Positions 1-9,400 of a stretch of DNA of 64,000 nt are shown here, in pieces. Location of the stretch: positions 74,734,372 to 74,798,371 of the forward strand of contig CM043953.1 of assembly GCA_014529385.2 (NCBI GenBank). The letters run 5' to 3'. The notes below the pieces were generated by a model. That model ran no database searches, was not told where the DNA came from, and saw only the letters and a program-made list of their open reading frames with translations. How positions within the stretch are numbered: position 1 is the stretch's first letter; each line of letters starts with the position of its first letter. Both the position numbers and the translations under genes were made by a program. The DNA comes from Adiantum capillus-veneris (taxonomy: Eukaryota; Streptophyta; Polypodiopsida; Polypodiales; Pteridaceae).

Positions 1-27
1 TTGTTCCAATTGATCGATGCATAGACC
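1..27 (-). pseudogene. LINE reverse transcriptase, distal fragment
   Basis: Read on the minus strand, these bases continue the reverse transcriptase reading frame that stops at 13334 on the far side of the 13.3 kb retrotransposon. With one copy of the AGACC duplication (23-27 or 13334-13338) removed, the frame passes smoothly from the conserved CPLSPTLFGL motif into CIDQLEQ, the usual next residues of L1-type LINE RTs. The rest of the RT and the LINE 3' end lie left of the window. Confidence 0.85.
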
Positions 28-312
28 TGTTAACCCTCACGGCACACGGACACCCTATGATCTATAAACGTTGTATTATTTAGAGTCAGGTACCGGGCTT
101 GTCGGTCCAATAGGGAAAGGTAGAGTGATCGTCGATGAGAGGCGCACTTTAACTTGGACATTCAAGGGATTAGTTGGTTAAGCATGGGCGCCCAATTGTG
201 AATGGGGTGAGCTCCTATAAAAGCCAAATAAACCTAATTTTTACTCATTCTCTCATTTGTGCAATTGAAGAGTGCTCTTGCTCCATCTCCATCTTCTTCT
301 TCTTCACCTCCT

Positions 313-356
<44 letters not shown>

Positions 357-599
357 TGTGTGCGATCGAGCATTACGAAGGCACGACGGCGGCGAAGCGG
401 TTGAGCGCGGCACGACTGCAGCTTCTTCTTCATCGCGGTGAGGAATCCACCACGAAGGCGAGCGTAGAGCGGTGAGTGACACACCCTTTGTTTTCTTGAG
501 CTTGCGAGTTTAGGCTTGTTGTGTGCTTGGAGCCGTTTGTGGCTCGCACACGGTGTATTGGCAAGTCCCTTGCTTCGACAGTGCGGCAAGGAGCGCACA
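28..599 (+). repeat. 5' LTR of element 1
   Basis: A 572 bp repeat beginning TGTTAACC and ending GCACA, matched by 12766-13333. A TG/GA compound microsatellite near 315-352 differs in length between the two copies and accounts for the 4 bp size difference. A TATA box lies at 214-222. Short ORFs that cross the microsatellite on both strands are low-complexity artefacts. Confidence 0.95.
214..222 (+). promoter_or_regulatory. TATA box in the 5' LTR
   Basis: CTATAAAAG stands about 190 bp into the LTR, a normal place for the U3 promoter, and is conserved in the 3' LTR near 12954. Transcription would start roughly 30 bp downstream, putting the U3/R border near 245-250. The position is inferred from motif and spacing only. 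Confidence 0.65.
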
Positions 600-1365
600 T
601 TTTTTGCGCCGCTGCCGGGGATATGCCCTACACTAAGCTCGGTTAGCACTTTACGCTTCCTTGTGGTGCAATTTCTATCATAGGAAAGGCAGGGAAGGAG
701 TGTGTGGAGATTTCTGTTTTTTGCGTTTTCTGCATTTGCTGTCAAGTTTCAATTTCTGCTATTGTCTGTGTTTTTTCAATTTCCGCAATTTCTGCATTTT
801 CATGTTCGGCGTTTTCAATTTCTGCATTAAAAAAATCAATTAAAAAAATCGGAAATTAAAAACGCGAGCGAGCGGGCGGCTAAATTTTTCGAAAATAAAA
901 AACGTGACTCTTAAAACGGACGGGTTGGTTTGTATAAAAGATAGATCGGGATCGAGATCATTTGCCCAAGCCCAGGCCCAGGCCCAGGCCTCAGTCTTAT
1001 GATATATACTAGACTCACTCTTATATATATACCCTACTCCCTCAAGAGAGAATGAGAGCATGTGGGACAAGTCCTCCACTCTCCTCCTTTCTCTTCCCAC
1101 TTGCACCCTTAGACTTTCTAGTTTGGGCCTAGTTCCCTACTGGAAATTGAAAGTTTTAGGGATTCCGAGGGCATAGAGTGACCAAACGGAGGGCTGTAAA
1201 GCACGGCACGACCCTCTGACCGATACGCTCGTTTCGAGCTATCACACGGCCCATTCCACGACACGCTCTAAAAAATCTAGCAAAAAAACAAACAAAAAAC
1301 ACGCTAAAAACTAGTCACAAGGCCTCCTAGAGCAGCTTTTTGACACCTTAGGGTATCAAAAGCAC
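600..1365 (+). other. Leader with primer-binding region
   Basis: Directly after the LTR is a T run followed by GCGCCGCTGCCGGGGA, which resembles the GC-rich sequence next to the LTR in many plant Ty3/gypsy elements and marks the presumed primer-binding region; the priming tRNA cannot be assigned. The remaining leader holds a short GGCCCA tandem near 968-990 and a TATATATA stretch near 1022. I see no convincing gene before the ATG at 1366. Confidence 0.6.
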
Positions 1366-4300
1366 ATGCACTTACGCTCTGGGCGGGTGCTAGAACACGA
1401 GCATATTGAGAGTGCCTCTGTTCATACGGACACCCATTACCCATCCACGATAAGCTCTAGACCCTCAGCGGGGACACAAGGTAGCACCACCCAAGACCCT
1501 AAAATAGCCGCTAGTGATTCCTCCTCCGACTCAGAAATCATGGAAGCATACCCTACCCAAAACACTGAGAGAGAAGGCCATGCACCTCCCGAAGCTCCAC
1601 AGCCTAGTACTAGTATGTTTAGCCGTTTCATGGAAACATTAGGTAGAGCTACTCGCTCGGAACCTGATGCAAATGAAGCACACGAAGGGGGTGGGGAAGT
1701 GGACTCTCCTTTCACATCGCACGTGGACCCCACACCCCCAAAGAGTGTCCATGTGGATATCCTGCTAACTTCTTACCAAGAAGGCCCTGTTGAGCTGCCT
1801 CCTTCAGAAGTTCCCTCTAGAGTACCGTTGGTGGCAAGTAAAACCACGGGGAGCAACATTGCTTCTACCTCACAAGAAACCGTTAACACGTCGACTCTAG
1901 AAGGATTGTTCATTAATGATCATTGGACATACGACCTCCACACTGAGGTGTTGACGGATCTACACTCTGGCCACGCCTACCATGTAGGATGGATAGAGAT
2001 TGTACAATCCACCTCTAGTGCCACGAGCATCGAAGATCAACAGAAAATGATCTGTAATGTTATCCATGGCATTATTCAATCGGAAAGGCAAAACCGAGGG
2101 GTAAATATACTCTCAACTGGCCCCATGAGATTTCTGGATACGAGCAAGGCTCAACAGCCTACTCTATCACAAATGGAGACTCCTCTAATGAGCCCCATGG
2201 ACCCATCTTACGTCATTTCACCTGGGGTCTCTATGCAATCTGAGCCTCCGAGCGAAAACTTTAGCTTCCCTAACTTGGCTCAACCCTCTATCAAGGAAAA
2301 CACAGTGCTCACTCCAGGGATAAGCCTGACAGAGAATGTACCGATGACATCTACGGTTAGCGCAGTGCCACTACCTAGTGTCGTAGTACCTAATATGGGG
2401 CCTCGACCGTATGTGCCTCTAGCCCCTTATGCACTCATGGCCCCCACACCTCCAATTGTACCACTTGCTTATGCTCCTCGAGTGCCGCTCCCTAGCTCTT
2501 ATCCGAGTGGACCTATGTCCGGTTATGTTCCATATCCTGCATCATCTACACATATGCCAAGACCGGTACCCGTTCCTCTCCCACATATGATTCCAAGAGT
2601 ACCTCCACCGGCCCTACCTCCTCACATAGGTGACTTGGCAGCGTTTGCTCAAACCATAGGTCGATCTATCGCGGAAAATATGCATCACGCATCTGATAGA
2701 GAGCCTAGAAGTAAGGCAGTACAAATTGCCAAACTCACGCAAAAATTCAATGGGGACGAAGATGCTAGGAAACACATTGAAGTGTTTGAACAAGTATGTG
2801 ATTCCTTAGGGGAACGCAATGAACTACATAAGTGCAATGCCTTAAGCTTGACATTAAGTGGGAAGGCTGGAGATTGGTATAGGACCCTAAGGGTGGACGA
2901 GAAAACAATCTACCCTACCCTTCGAAGGTTGTTTCTAAAGGAGTACATACGAGAAGGTGTGCTTTGGGGTGTAGCATCTCAGCTTCAGAAGGCCGAACGT
3001 AAGGAAGGAGAGTCAGTAAGGGACTTCATTAGTCGTCTAAAGCACTTAAACTCTCGTTGCCCTGTAAATGAGCGCTTCAACAATAACCAACTGCTTGATC
3101 GATTCATTCGAGGGTTGAGGAATGAAGGAATCTATAATGGACTAGTGATTAGAGGTATCACAACCTGGGAAGATGTCACTGCCAATGCAATCCAATTAGA
3201 GGACAACTTGATGATAGCAGGCATGAGGGTGTCTACTGACACGAGATCCACTAGCTCACAAGCCATTGAGTATGAACCCATGACTGCAAAGCCCATTGCC
3301 AATGAGCCAAAGGTATTTGAGACATTCTTGACAGACCTCACCAAGGCAATCCAAGAGTCTCTTAAGGATAATCGACCCCCTCAAAATAGTCACATGTATC
3401 CAAGAAGGGAGCAACAATGGTGTTCCATTTGCTTAGGTCCACATAGCACTAGTGAGTGCCCTACGTTTAGAGTAAAATTTAATGGAACTTGCAACGCATG
3501 TGGTAGGTATGGTCACCAAGCTAAGGATTGTTTAATGATCAAACGTATGATGGAAAATAGACCACCTGTAGCCTGGACGGATGCGCCTCGAGCTCCTATA
3601 TTGATGCCTGCTCCACCTGTTGAGCAACTACCGCAACACATGGTCCCTAGATCTCAAAATGTTGTACAAGCTACACCGTTACCACCTCCTGTGCTAGGAC
3701 CGCAGCCCCCGCATCCAAGAGTCGCCCCTATGAACCAAGTGGGTTGCGAGCCATCAAATGCTTATGCAGATGGCTGTGAGGAGGAAATAGACACTAGTAT
3801 TGCCTACGGACTTGATACATTGGAAGAGTGTCCTATATACTACATGGAAGATTGTTGGGGACAAGTCAAGCCGGTTTATCAAGCTGCTGCTCTCGCATCC
3901 AGAGGTCAAAATATCAACACCCAGGCTAGGAGGCCACCTCTTCAATGCTACGAGTGTGGTGGACCACATCGAGTAGTGGAGTGCCCTATTAGGCTGCAAA
4001 AGAATGCTGCACAGATGCAAGTGAATCAAGGGAGCACGTCTGCAATGCCAATACTCACATGTAATCGTTGTGGCATAGATCACTTGATTGCCCAATGCCC
4101 CTATAACCCAAATGCGCCTAAAATCACACCCCTGAATTTGGTCGAAATTGCTAGTGTGACGTCGCCAATACCACCCGTCGCACCCGCTTATGCGATTACA
4201 CGGTCCATGCTTCAAGGGCCAGGCCATATCCTCGAAGAGAGAGATACCGCGTCAGTTATCCAAGCAAAGAAAAAGAAGACACGAAGGAAGAAGTCGCAGA

Positions 4301-6399
4301 ATACGAAAAATTCAAAGCCAAGTTCCAAAATAAACATAGGAATAGGAGATGACCCCGTGTATATGAATGACCTCGAGGATGATTCAGATTCAGTCGAGAC
4401 AATGGAGACTAGAACCAATACCACAAAGGGAAAGACCGACAAAGAAAACCGTAACATGGAACCAAATGAAAACCGAATAAGAGAAAACCATAAAGAGCCT
4501 CTGAAAACACCACAAGTGTTTCCAAATCCAATCCAAGACCCCCAAGATAAACCGCAGGGGCAAAAAGGGAAGAATCGTAAAAAGAAGATTGGGACGTACC
4601 CAAACCCAGTAGACGAGATTGAGCAGGTGAAACATCTAAGAGGTTTAGTGGAGGAGACTCAAAGGAAACTGGAACCAGAACCCATGCAGGTCAAAATTCA
4701 TGACACAGTGTTTCCCACTCAAGTTCATCCACCCCACATGAACCATAGACCGTTAGCCATATCTAGTATCATCCAAGAAGGGAGTGAGGACAGGACATCA
4801 GAAAGTGAGCATACACCCTTCTTGTTGGAAAGGATGTTTAACGAAGGAATACCTGATCCCATTGAGGAATATGAGATTCCATCCTCACCAGTTCCTAGTC
4901 AAGGACCTACACCCTGCAAAACGCCAATGAATGTTGCCAAACTAGTGGACTTCATGTCTTCTGAGGTCCGAACCACGATCATAGCAAAGCTGTATGGAGA
5001 TCCTGAGTTATTCCTTGCACTTCGAGCATTCCTTAACGGAGAGCTACAAACGGGATTACCGCAGTTTGCGCAACCAAATAGGCCTGAATCGATTATGATT
5101 GATGAGGAAAATCATGTGCAATCACTTGAGTTAGATGGACACGAGTCTGTGATCGAGGTACCCATTAACGAATTAGGGCAGTATTTTGAAGGCGACGAGT
5201 CTAATGCGACCCTACCCATCACTACCAAGGGATTAACTATAAAGGGAATTCTTGATGGTGGTGCGGGAGTTAGCATCGTTACAAAAGATTGTTGGGAATC
5301 CATGGGAAAACCCCGCCTCAGTGTTACTAACATTGTGGTAAAGATGGCAAATGGTACCATATCCAAACCTATGGGGATGCTCAAGGATCTTAAGATCAAA
5401 GTTCTAGGACACAAGGTACGACATACGTTCATTGTAATGGATTTCTCTAAACACCTTATGTCATATGAAATGATTTTAGGACGACCATTCATGAGGGAAG
5501 CACAAATGGTTCACGATTGGTCTAAAAATCATGTCTATTTGCAATTCCAAGACTCAGTCCTTAGAGTGGATTTGGTGACTGGTAAGGTACACCCCTTAGG
5601 GAGTAAAACCATTATTGATCATCGCTCTGACACCACAGTTCACTCGGCCCCACTACAATATTGTTACACTTGTAAGAAGGATACAGACATTGGCCAAGAT
5701 TCTCCTTACATGGATGTGTTACCGGGTATGACGGAATCAGACAATGTGGATTGGGTCCACCTAGCATCAACCATAGATACCTGGGGAAATAGAGGAACCA
5801 CTTGGGTCACACCAGAGGGGGAAGAGGTACCACAAATTGCACCTCTGAACATGATAAGTGCCATACATGCATCTTCTAAGGGCAAGGGAATTGTGGACCA
5901 ATCTGACAGTGACACCGATAGCTCAATAGAAGACTTTGACCAACACGACTTGGACACTGACTCCCAGAGTGAAACGGATTATGAATCTCATGAATTAGAG
6001 AGTGGAGCAAGTTCAGAGTCAAAACATTCGGAAGGACCGAGCACATCAACCGATGATAGCTCCTCCGAGAGTGAAGAGGACACCAACGAGGACTCCTTTA
6101 GTGAGCCAGATCTAAATGCAAATCAAAATCAGGTCTCAAATAAGAAAAAGAAAAACCTTAAGAGGCGTCGATATCGAGCCAATGTACGTGCTAGGATAAA
6201 CAAGAAGAGATCCTCAGCAGAATGGCTCAGTTATATAGGAGCATGTGATGCTCATCGAAAATTGGTAGACAATTGGGGTGAATATCTCCAAAATGTTATG
6301 TGGTGTAGACCACGACCCCATGACATAGCCCAATTAGAGATCATAGACAAGCCAAAGTTGAGAGCCGCACTGCAAGGAGGCGTCAAAACCAAGAGTTAG
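1366..6399 (+). CDS. gag-pro: Gag-protease polyprotein of element 1
   Basis: A 1677-residue ORF, unusually long for gag plus protease. The N-terminal 400 residues are Ser/Pro-rich and probably disordered. The retrotransposon gag core covers about residues 450-620. Four Cys/His zinc-knuckle-like motifs follow, starting near residues 686, 709, 861 and 899: the second has classic CX2CX4HX4C spacing and the others have CX2CX3HX4C. A Lys/Glu-rich charged section (about 960-1120) precedes an aspartic protease with ILDGGAGVSIV (catalytic Asp near 1297) and the C-terminal ILGRPFM motif. DGGA instead of D(T/S)GA is common in plant gypsy elements of this group. A basic tail ends the protein. The start is the first ATG of the open frame. 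Pol begins 23 nt after the stop in another frame. Confidence 0.92.
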   Translation: MHLRSGRVLEHEHIESASVHTDTHYPSTISSRPSAGTQGSTTQDPKIAASDSSSDSEIMEAYPTQNTEREGHAPPEAPQPSTSMFSRFMETLGRATRSEPDANEAHEGGGEVDSPFTSHVDPTPPKSVHVDILLTSYQEGPVELPPSEVPSRVPLVASKTTGSNIASTSQETVNTSTLEGLFINDHWTYDLHTEVLTDLHSGHAYHVGWIEIVQSTSSATSIEDQQKMICNVIHGIIQSERQNRGVNILSTGPMRFLDTSKAQQPTLSQMETPLMSPMDPSYVISPGVSMQSEPPSENFSFPNLAQPSIKENTVLTPGISLTENVPMTSTVSAVPLPSVVVPNMGPRPYVPLAPYALMAPTPPIVPLAYAPRVPLPSSYPSGPMSGYVPYPASSTHMPRPVPVPLPHMIPRVPPPALPPHIGDLAAFAQTIGRSIAENMHHASDREPRSKAVQIAKLTQKFNGDEDARKHIEVFEQVCDSLGERNELHKCNALSLTLSGKAGDWYRTLRVDEKTIYPTLRRLFLKEYIREGVLWGVASQLQKAERKEGESVRDFISRLKHLNSRCPVNERFNNNQLLDRFIRGLRNEGIYNGLVIRGITTWEDVTANAIQLEDNLMIAGMRVSTDTRSTSSQAIEYEPMTAKPIANEPKVFETFLTDLTKAIQESLKDNRPPQNSHMYPRREQQWCSICLGPHSTSECPTFRVKFNGTCNACGRYGHQAKDCLMIKRMMENRPPVAWTDAPRAPILMPAPPVEQLPQHMVPRSQNVVQATPLPPPVLGPQPPHPRVAPMNQVGCEPSNAYADGCEEEIDTSIAYGLDTLEECPIYYMEDCWGQVKPVYQAAALASRGQNINTQARRPPLQCYECGGPHRVVECPIRLQKNAAQMQVNQGSTSAMPILTCNRCGIDHLIAQCPYNPNAPKITPLNLVEIASVTSPIPPVAPAYAITRSMLQGPGHILEERDTASVIQAKKKKTRRKKSQNTKNSKPSSKINIGIGDDPVYMNDLEDDSDSVETMETRTNTTKGKTDKENRNMEPNENRIRENHKEPLKTPQVFPNPIQDPQDKPQGQKGKNRKKKIGTYPNPVDEIEQVKHLRGLVEETQRKLEPEPMQVKIHDTVFPTQVHPPHMNHRPLAISSIIQEGSEDRTSESEHTPFLLERMFNEGIPDPIEEYEIPSSPVPSQGPTPCKTPMNVAKLVDFMSSEVRTTIIAKLYGDPELFLALRAFLNGELQTGLPQFAQPNRPESIMIDEENHVQSLELDGHESVIEVPINELGQYFEGDESNATLPITTKGLTIKGILDGGAGVSIVTKDCWESMGKPRLSVTNIVVKMANGTISKPMGMLKDLKIKVLGHKVRHTFIVMDFSKHLMSYEMILGRPFMREAQMVHDWSKNHVYLQFQDSVLRVDLVTGKVHPLGSKTIIDHRSDTTVHSAPLQYCYTCKKDTDIGQDSPYMDVLPGMTESDNVDWVHLASTIDTWGNRGTTWVTPEGEEVPQIAPLNMISAIHASSKGKGIVDQSDSDTDSSIEDFDQHDLDTDSQSETDYESHELESGASSESKHSEGPSTSTDDSSSESEEDTNEDSFSEPDLNANQNQVSNKKKKNLKRRRYRANVRARINKKRSSAEWLSYIGACDAHRKLVDNWGEYLQNVMWCRPRPHDIAQLEIIDKPKLRAALQGGVKTKS

Positions 6400-6422
6400 C
6401 TCGACAACACAAGAAAGCAGAA

Positions 6423-9400
6423 ATGGAAGCACAAACCAACGCACAACCAGAATCCATAGACTTGCATCCTGCACCAGAACATTTCAAATCTTACACCACA
6501 GGGGAAGCAAAGGTTGTGTACACAAAAGCCCAAAGAATACCTATCGATGGGAATAATGGAATCTATGATGGTCTGGCAATAGTTAAAGAAATAGAATTAG
6601 CTGACCCCGGTGAAGAATCAAAACCTGTTTTTATTGCCCAAGACCTCACAGAAGTTGAAGAGGCGGTCCTCAAAGAGCTTCTCAAAGAATTCAAGGACGT
6701 ATTCGCTTGGACATACCATGATATGAAAGGTGTTCCGCCTTCTGTGGTCCAACATACAATCCCTATGATTAGCACTGCGAAGCCCGTACAACAAAGACCC
6801 TACCCGATGAATCCTAAGTACGCAAAGATCATTCAAGAAGAACTAGAAAAGCTTATCAAATGTGGGTTCATATATCCTATTGAACACTCTGAATGGGTGT
6901 CGCCAATAGTTATCGTGCCAAAAAAGAATGGGAAACTCAGGGTGTGCGTGGACCTCAAAAAAGTTAATGCAGCTACTAGAAGAGACCATTACCCCCTACC
7001 ATATTCCGAACATGTACTCGAAAGAGTTGCAGGCAAGGAAGCTTATAGCTTTCTAGATGGGTACTCAGGCTACAACCAAATCACGATAGCGCTAGAGGAC
7101 CAAGCTAAAACTGCCTTCATCACAGAATTTGGCGTGTTTGCATTTCGTGTGATGGCTTTTGGCTTAACAAATGCCCCTGCTACATTCCAACGATTAATAA
7201 ACACTGCTTTTAAAGAATATTTGAGAGAGTTTTGTGAAGCTTTCTTAGACGACCTTTGTGTTTACTCTTCTTGGAAAGAACATCTATCATGTTTGCGGAA
7301 GGTGTTTGAAAAATGTAGGTTATATCGTATCTCATTGAACCCGTTCAAATGCCAATTTTGGGTCAAGCATGGAGTTATTTTAGGGCATATAGTATCCAAG
7401 AATGGTATCTCAACCGATGAGAGCAAAATTAAAGTGATTCTAGAGTTACCACCACCAACCAATTACAAGGGAGTTCAAAGGTTCATGGGACACGTGGGTT
7501 ATTATCGACGGTTTATTTTATTTTTCGCTGAGATAGCACATCCTTTGTACAAGCTTCTCATTGAATTTAAATGGACTGAAGAGTGTGACCAGGCCTATGA
7601 ACAATTGAAGAAAACACTAGCAAGTGCTCCGATTTTAAGGACACCTAACTGGGATGTCATTTTCCATGTGCATATTGATGCATCAAACTTTGCTATTGGG
7701 TGTGTTCTCACTCAACCAGGAGAACATAAATTGGACTATCCCATTAGCTTTGCAAGCCGTCAATTGAACGATGCTGAAAGGAACTACACCACTACAGAGC
7801 GAGAAGGTTTGGCAATGGTTTATGCAGTAAAGAAATTTCGCTACTACCTTCTGGCAAACAAGTTTGTATTTTATGTGGATCATCAAGCGTTGCTGTATCT
7901 GGTAAACAAGCCATGCTCCACAGGAAGAATCACACGATGGTTGTTAATTCTTCTGGAGTTTGATTTCACGATTGTAGTGAGATCCGGTAAAAGGCACGTC
8001 ATGGCTGATCATTTGTCTCGCATACCCAATGGTGAAGCCCCTACAGGAGTTGATGATGAATTACCCGATACTTCCCTATTCATAGTTGAGACTATGCCTG
8101 AATGGAGTGAGAACATTGTTAACTTTTTAGCTAATGGTTTTCCACCCAAGGAACTTCGTAAGGATATCGCTCGAAGGCTAGTAAAAGAATGTGAACCCTA
8201 TTGCTTGATTGCCGGAACCCTGTATAGATTAGGCAAGGACGATATTCTTAGGCGTTGTGCCCGCGAGGATGAATATTTGTATATCTTGCAAGAAGCACAT
8301 ATGGGCATAGCAGGAGGACATTTTTCAGGGGACCTGACTGCTAGAAAGGTGCTGCAATCAGGCTATTGGTGGCCAACTTTATTTAAGGATGCATCACTTT
8401 TTACAAAAGGGTGTGATGAGTGCCAACGTTACAAGACCACACAGCACAAGGACAGAATGCCCTTACATCCTATTAAAGTAACCCAACCATTTGAAAAATG
8501 GGGCTTAGACTTTGTAGGTCCAATTAGTCCCGCAGCTCGCAACACTCAATCTCGATATATTCTAGTTGCTACGGACTATGTAACAAAGTGGGCTGAAGCT
8601 AAGGCTTCACAAAAAGCTGACGCGAGGACAACAGCTAAGTTTCTTTTTGAGAACATTATCACAAGATTTGGTTGCCCTTTTGAAATTGTTAGTGATAATG
8701 GTACCCATTTTATAAATGAGGTAATAAGAGAGCTTACCACGACCTTTATGATATCCCACCATAAGTCTACACCTTATTACCCGCAAGCTAATGGACAAGC
8801 CGAGAGCACCAACAAGACTCTAATCTCTATTTTAACCAAGACGGTAGAAGCTCATCGCACTGATTGGGATTTGAAGTTGACATCTGCTCTATGGGCTTAT
8901 CGTACTGCTTATAAAGTGGCTATTAATTGTACGCCATTCAAAATGGTATACGGCCAAGAAGCGGTTATGCCTTGGGAGTTTGTCATTCCTAGTCTTAGGG
9001 TAGCTTCGCAAGAAGGATGGAATGGTAACCCCTTAACCGAGCGTTTGTTTATCTTAGAAAAACTAGACGAAGAGAGACAGTTGGCTGTGCAAAATGCTCT
9101 TGTGGAAAAGGATAGGAGAAAGAAGTGGTTTGATCGCCATGTGAAGGATAAGGACATCAAAGTTGGTGATAAAGTCCTTATGTATGGAGTACGTAAAGAG
9201 AAGAGAAAGTTGAAATATGCTGGTAAAGGACCATATAGAGTATGTGAAATTACCCCACAAGGTACCCTTCGTGTGGAAACTCTTGATGGAGTTGAAACCA
9301 TTGGATTCCTCAATGGGAGTAAATTCAAAAGATATTATGATCCTTTAAGCCAAGAAGAACTACGGGCCATTCATCAAAAAAAGGCCGCCAAAGCACAAAC

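Noticed and set aside
174-745. Several overlapping ORFs on both strands across the LTR of element 1
   Set aside because: They cross the TG/GA microsatellite, recur in the 3' LTR at changed length, and have low-complexity translations.
6324-6423. A -1 ribosomal frameshift site joining gag-protease to pol in element 1
   Set aside because: The pol frame is open over the last 76 nt of gag, but no convincing slippery heptamer is visible; restart at the ATG at 6423 is as likely. Not claimed.
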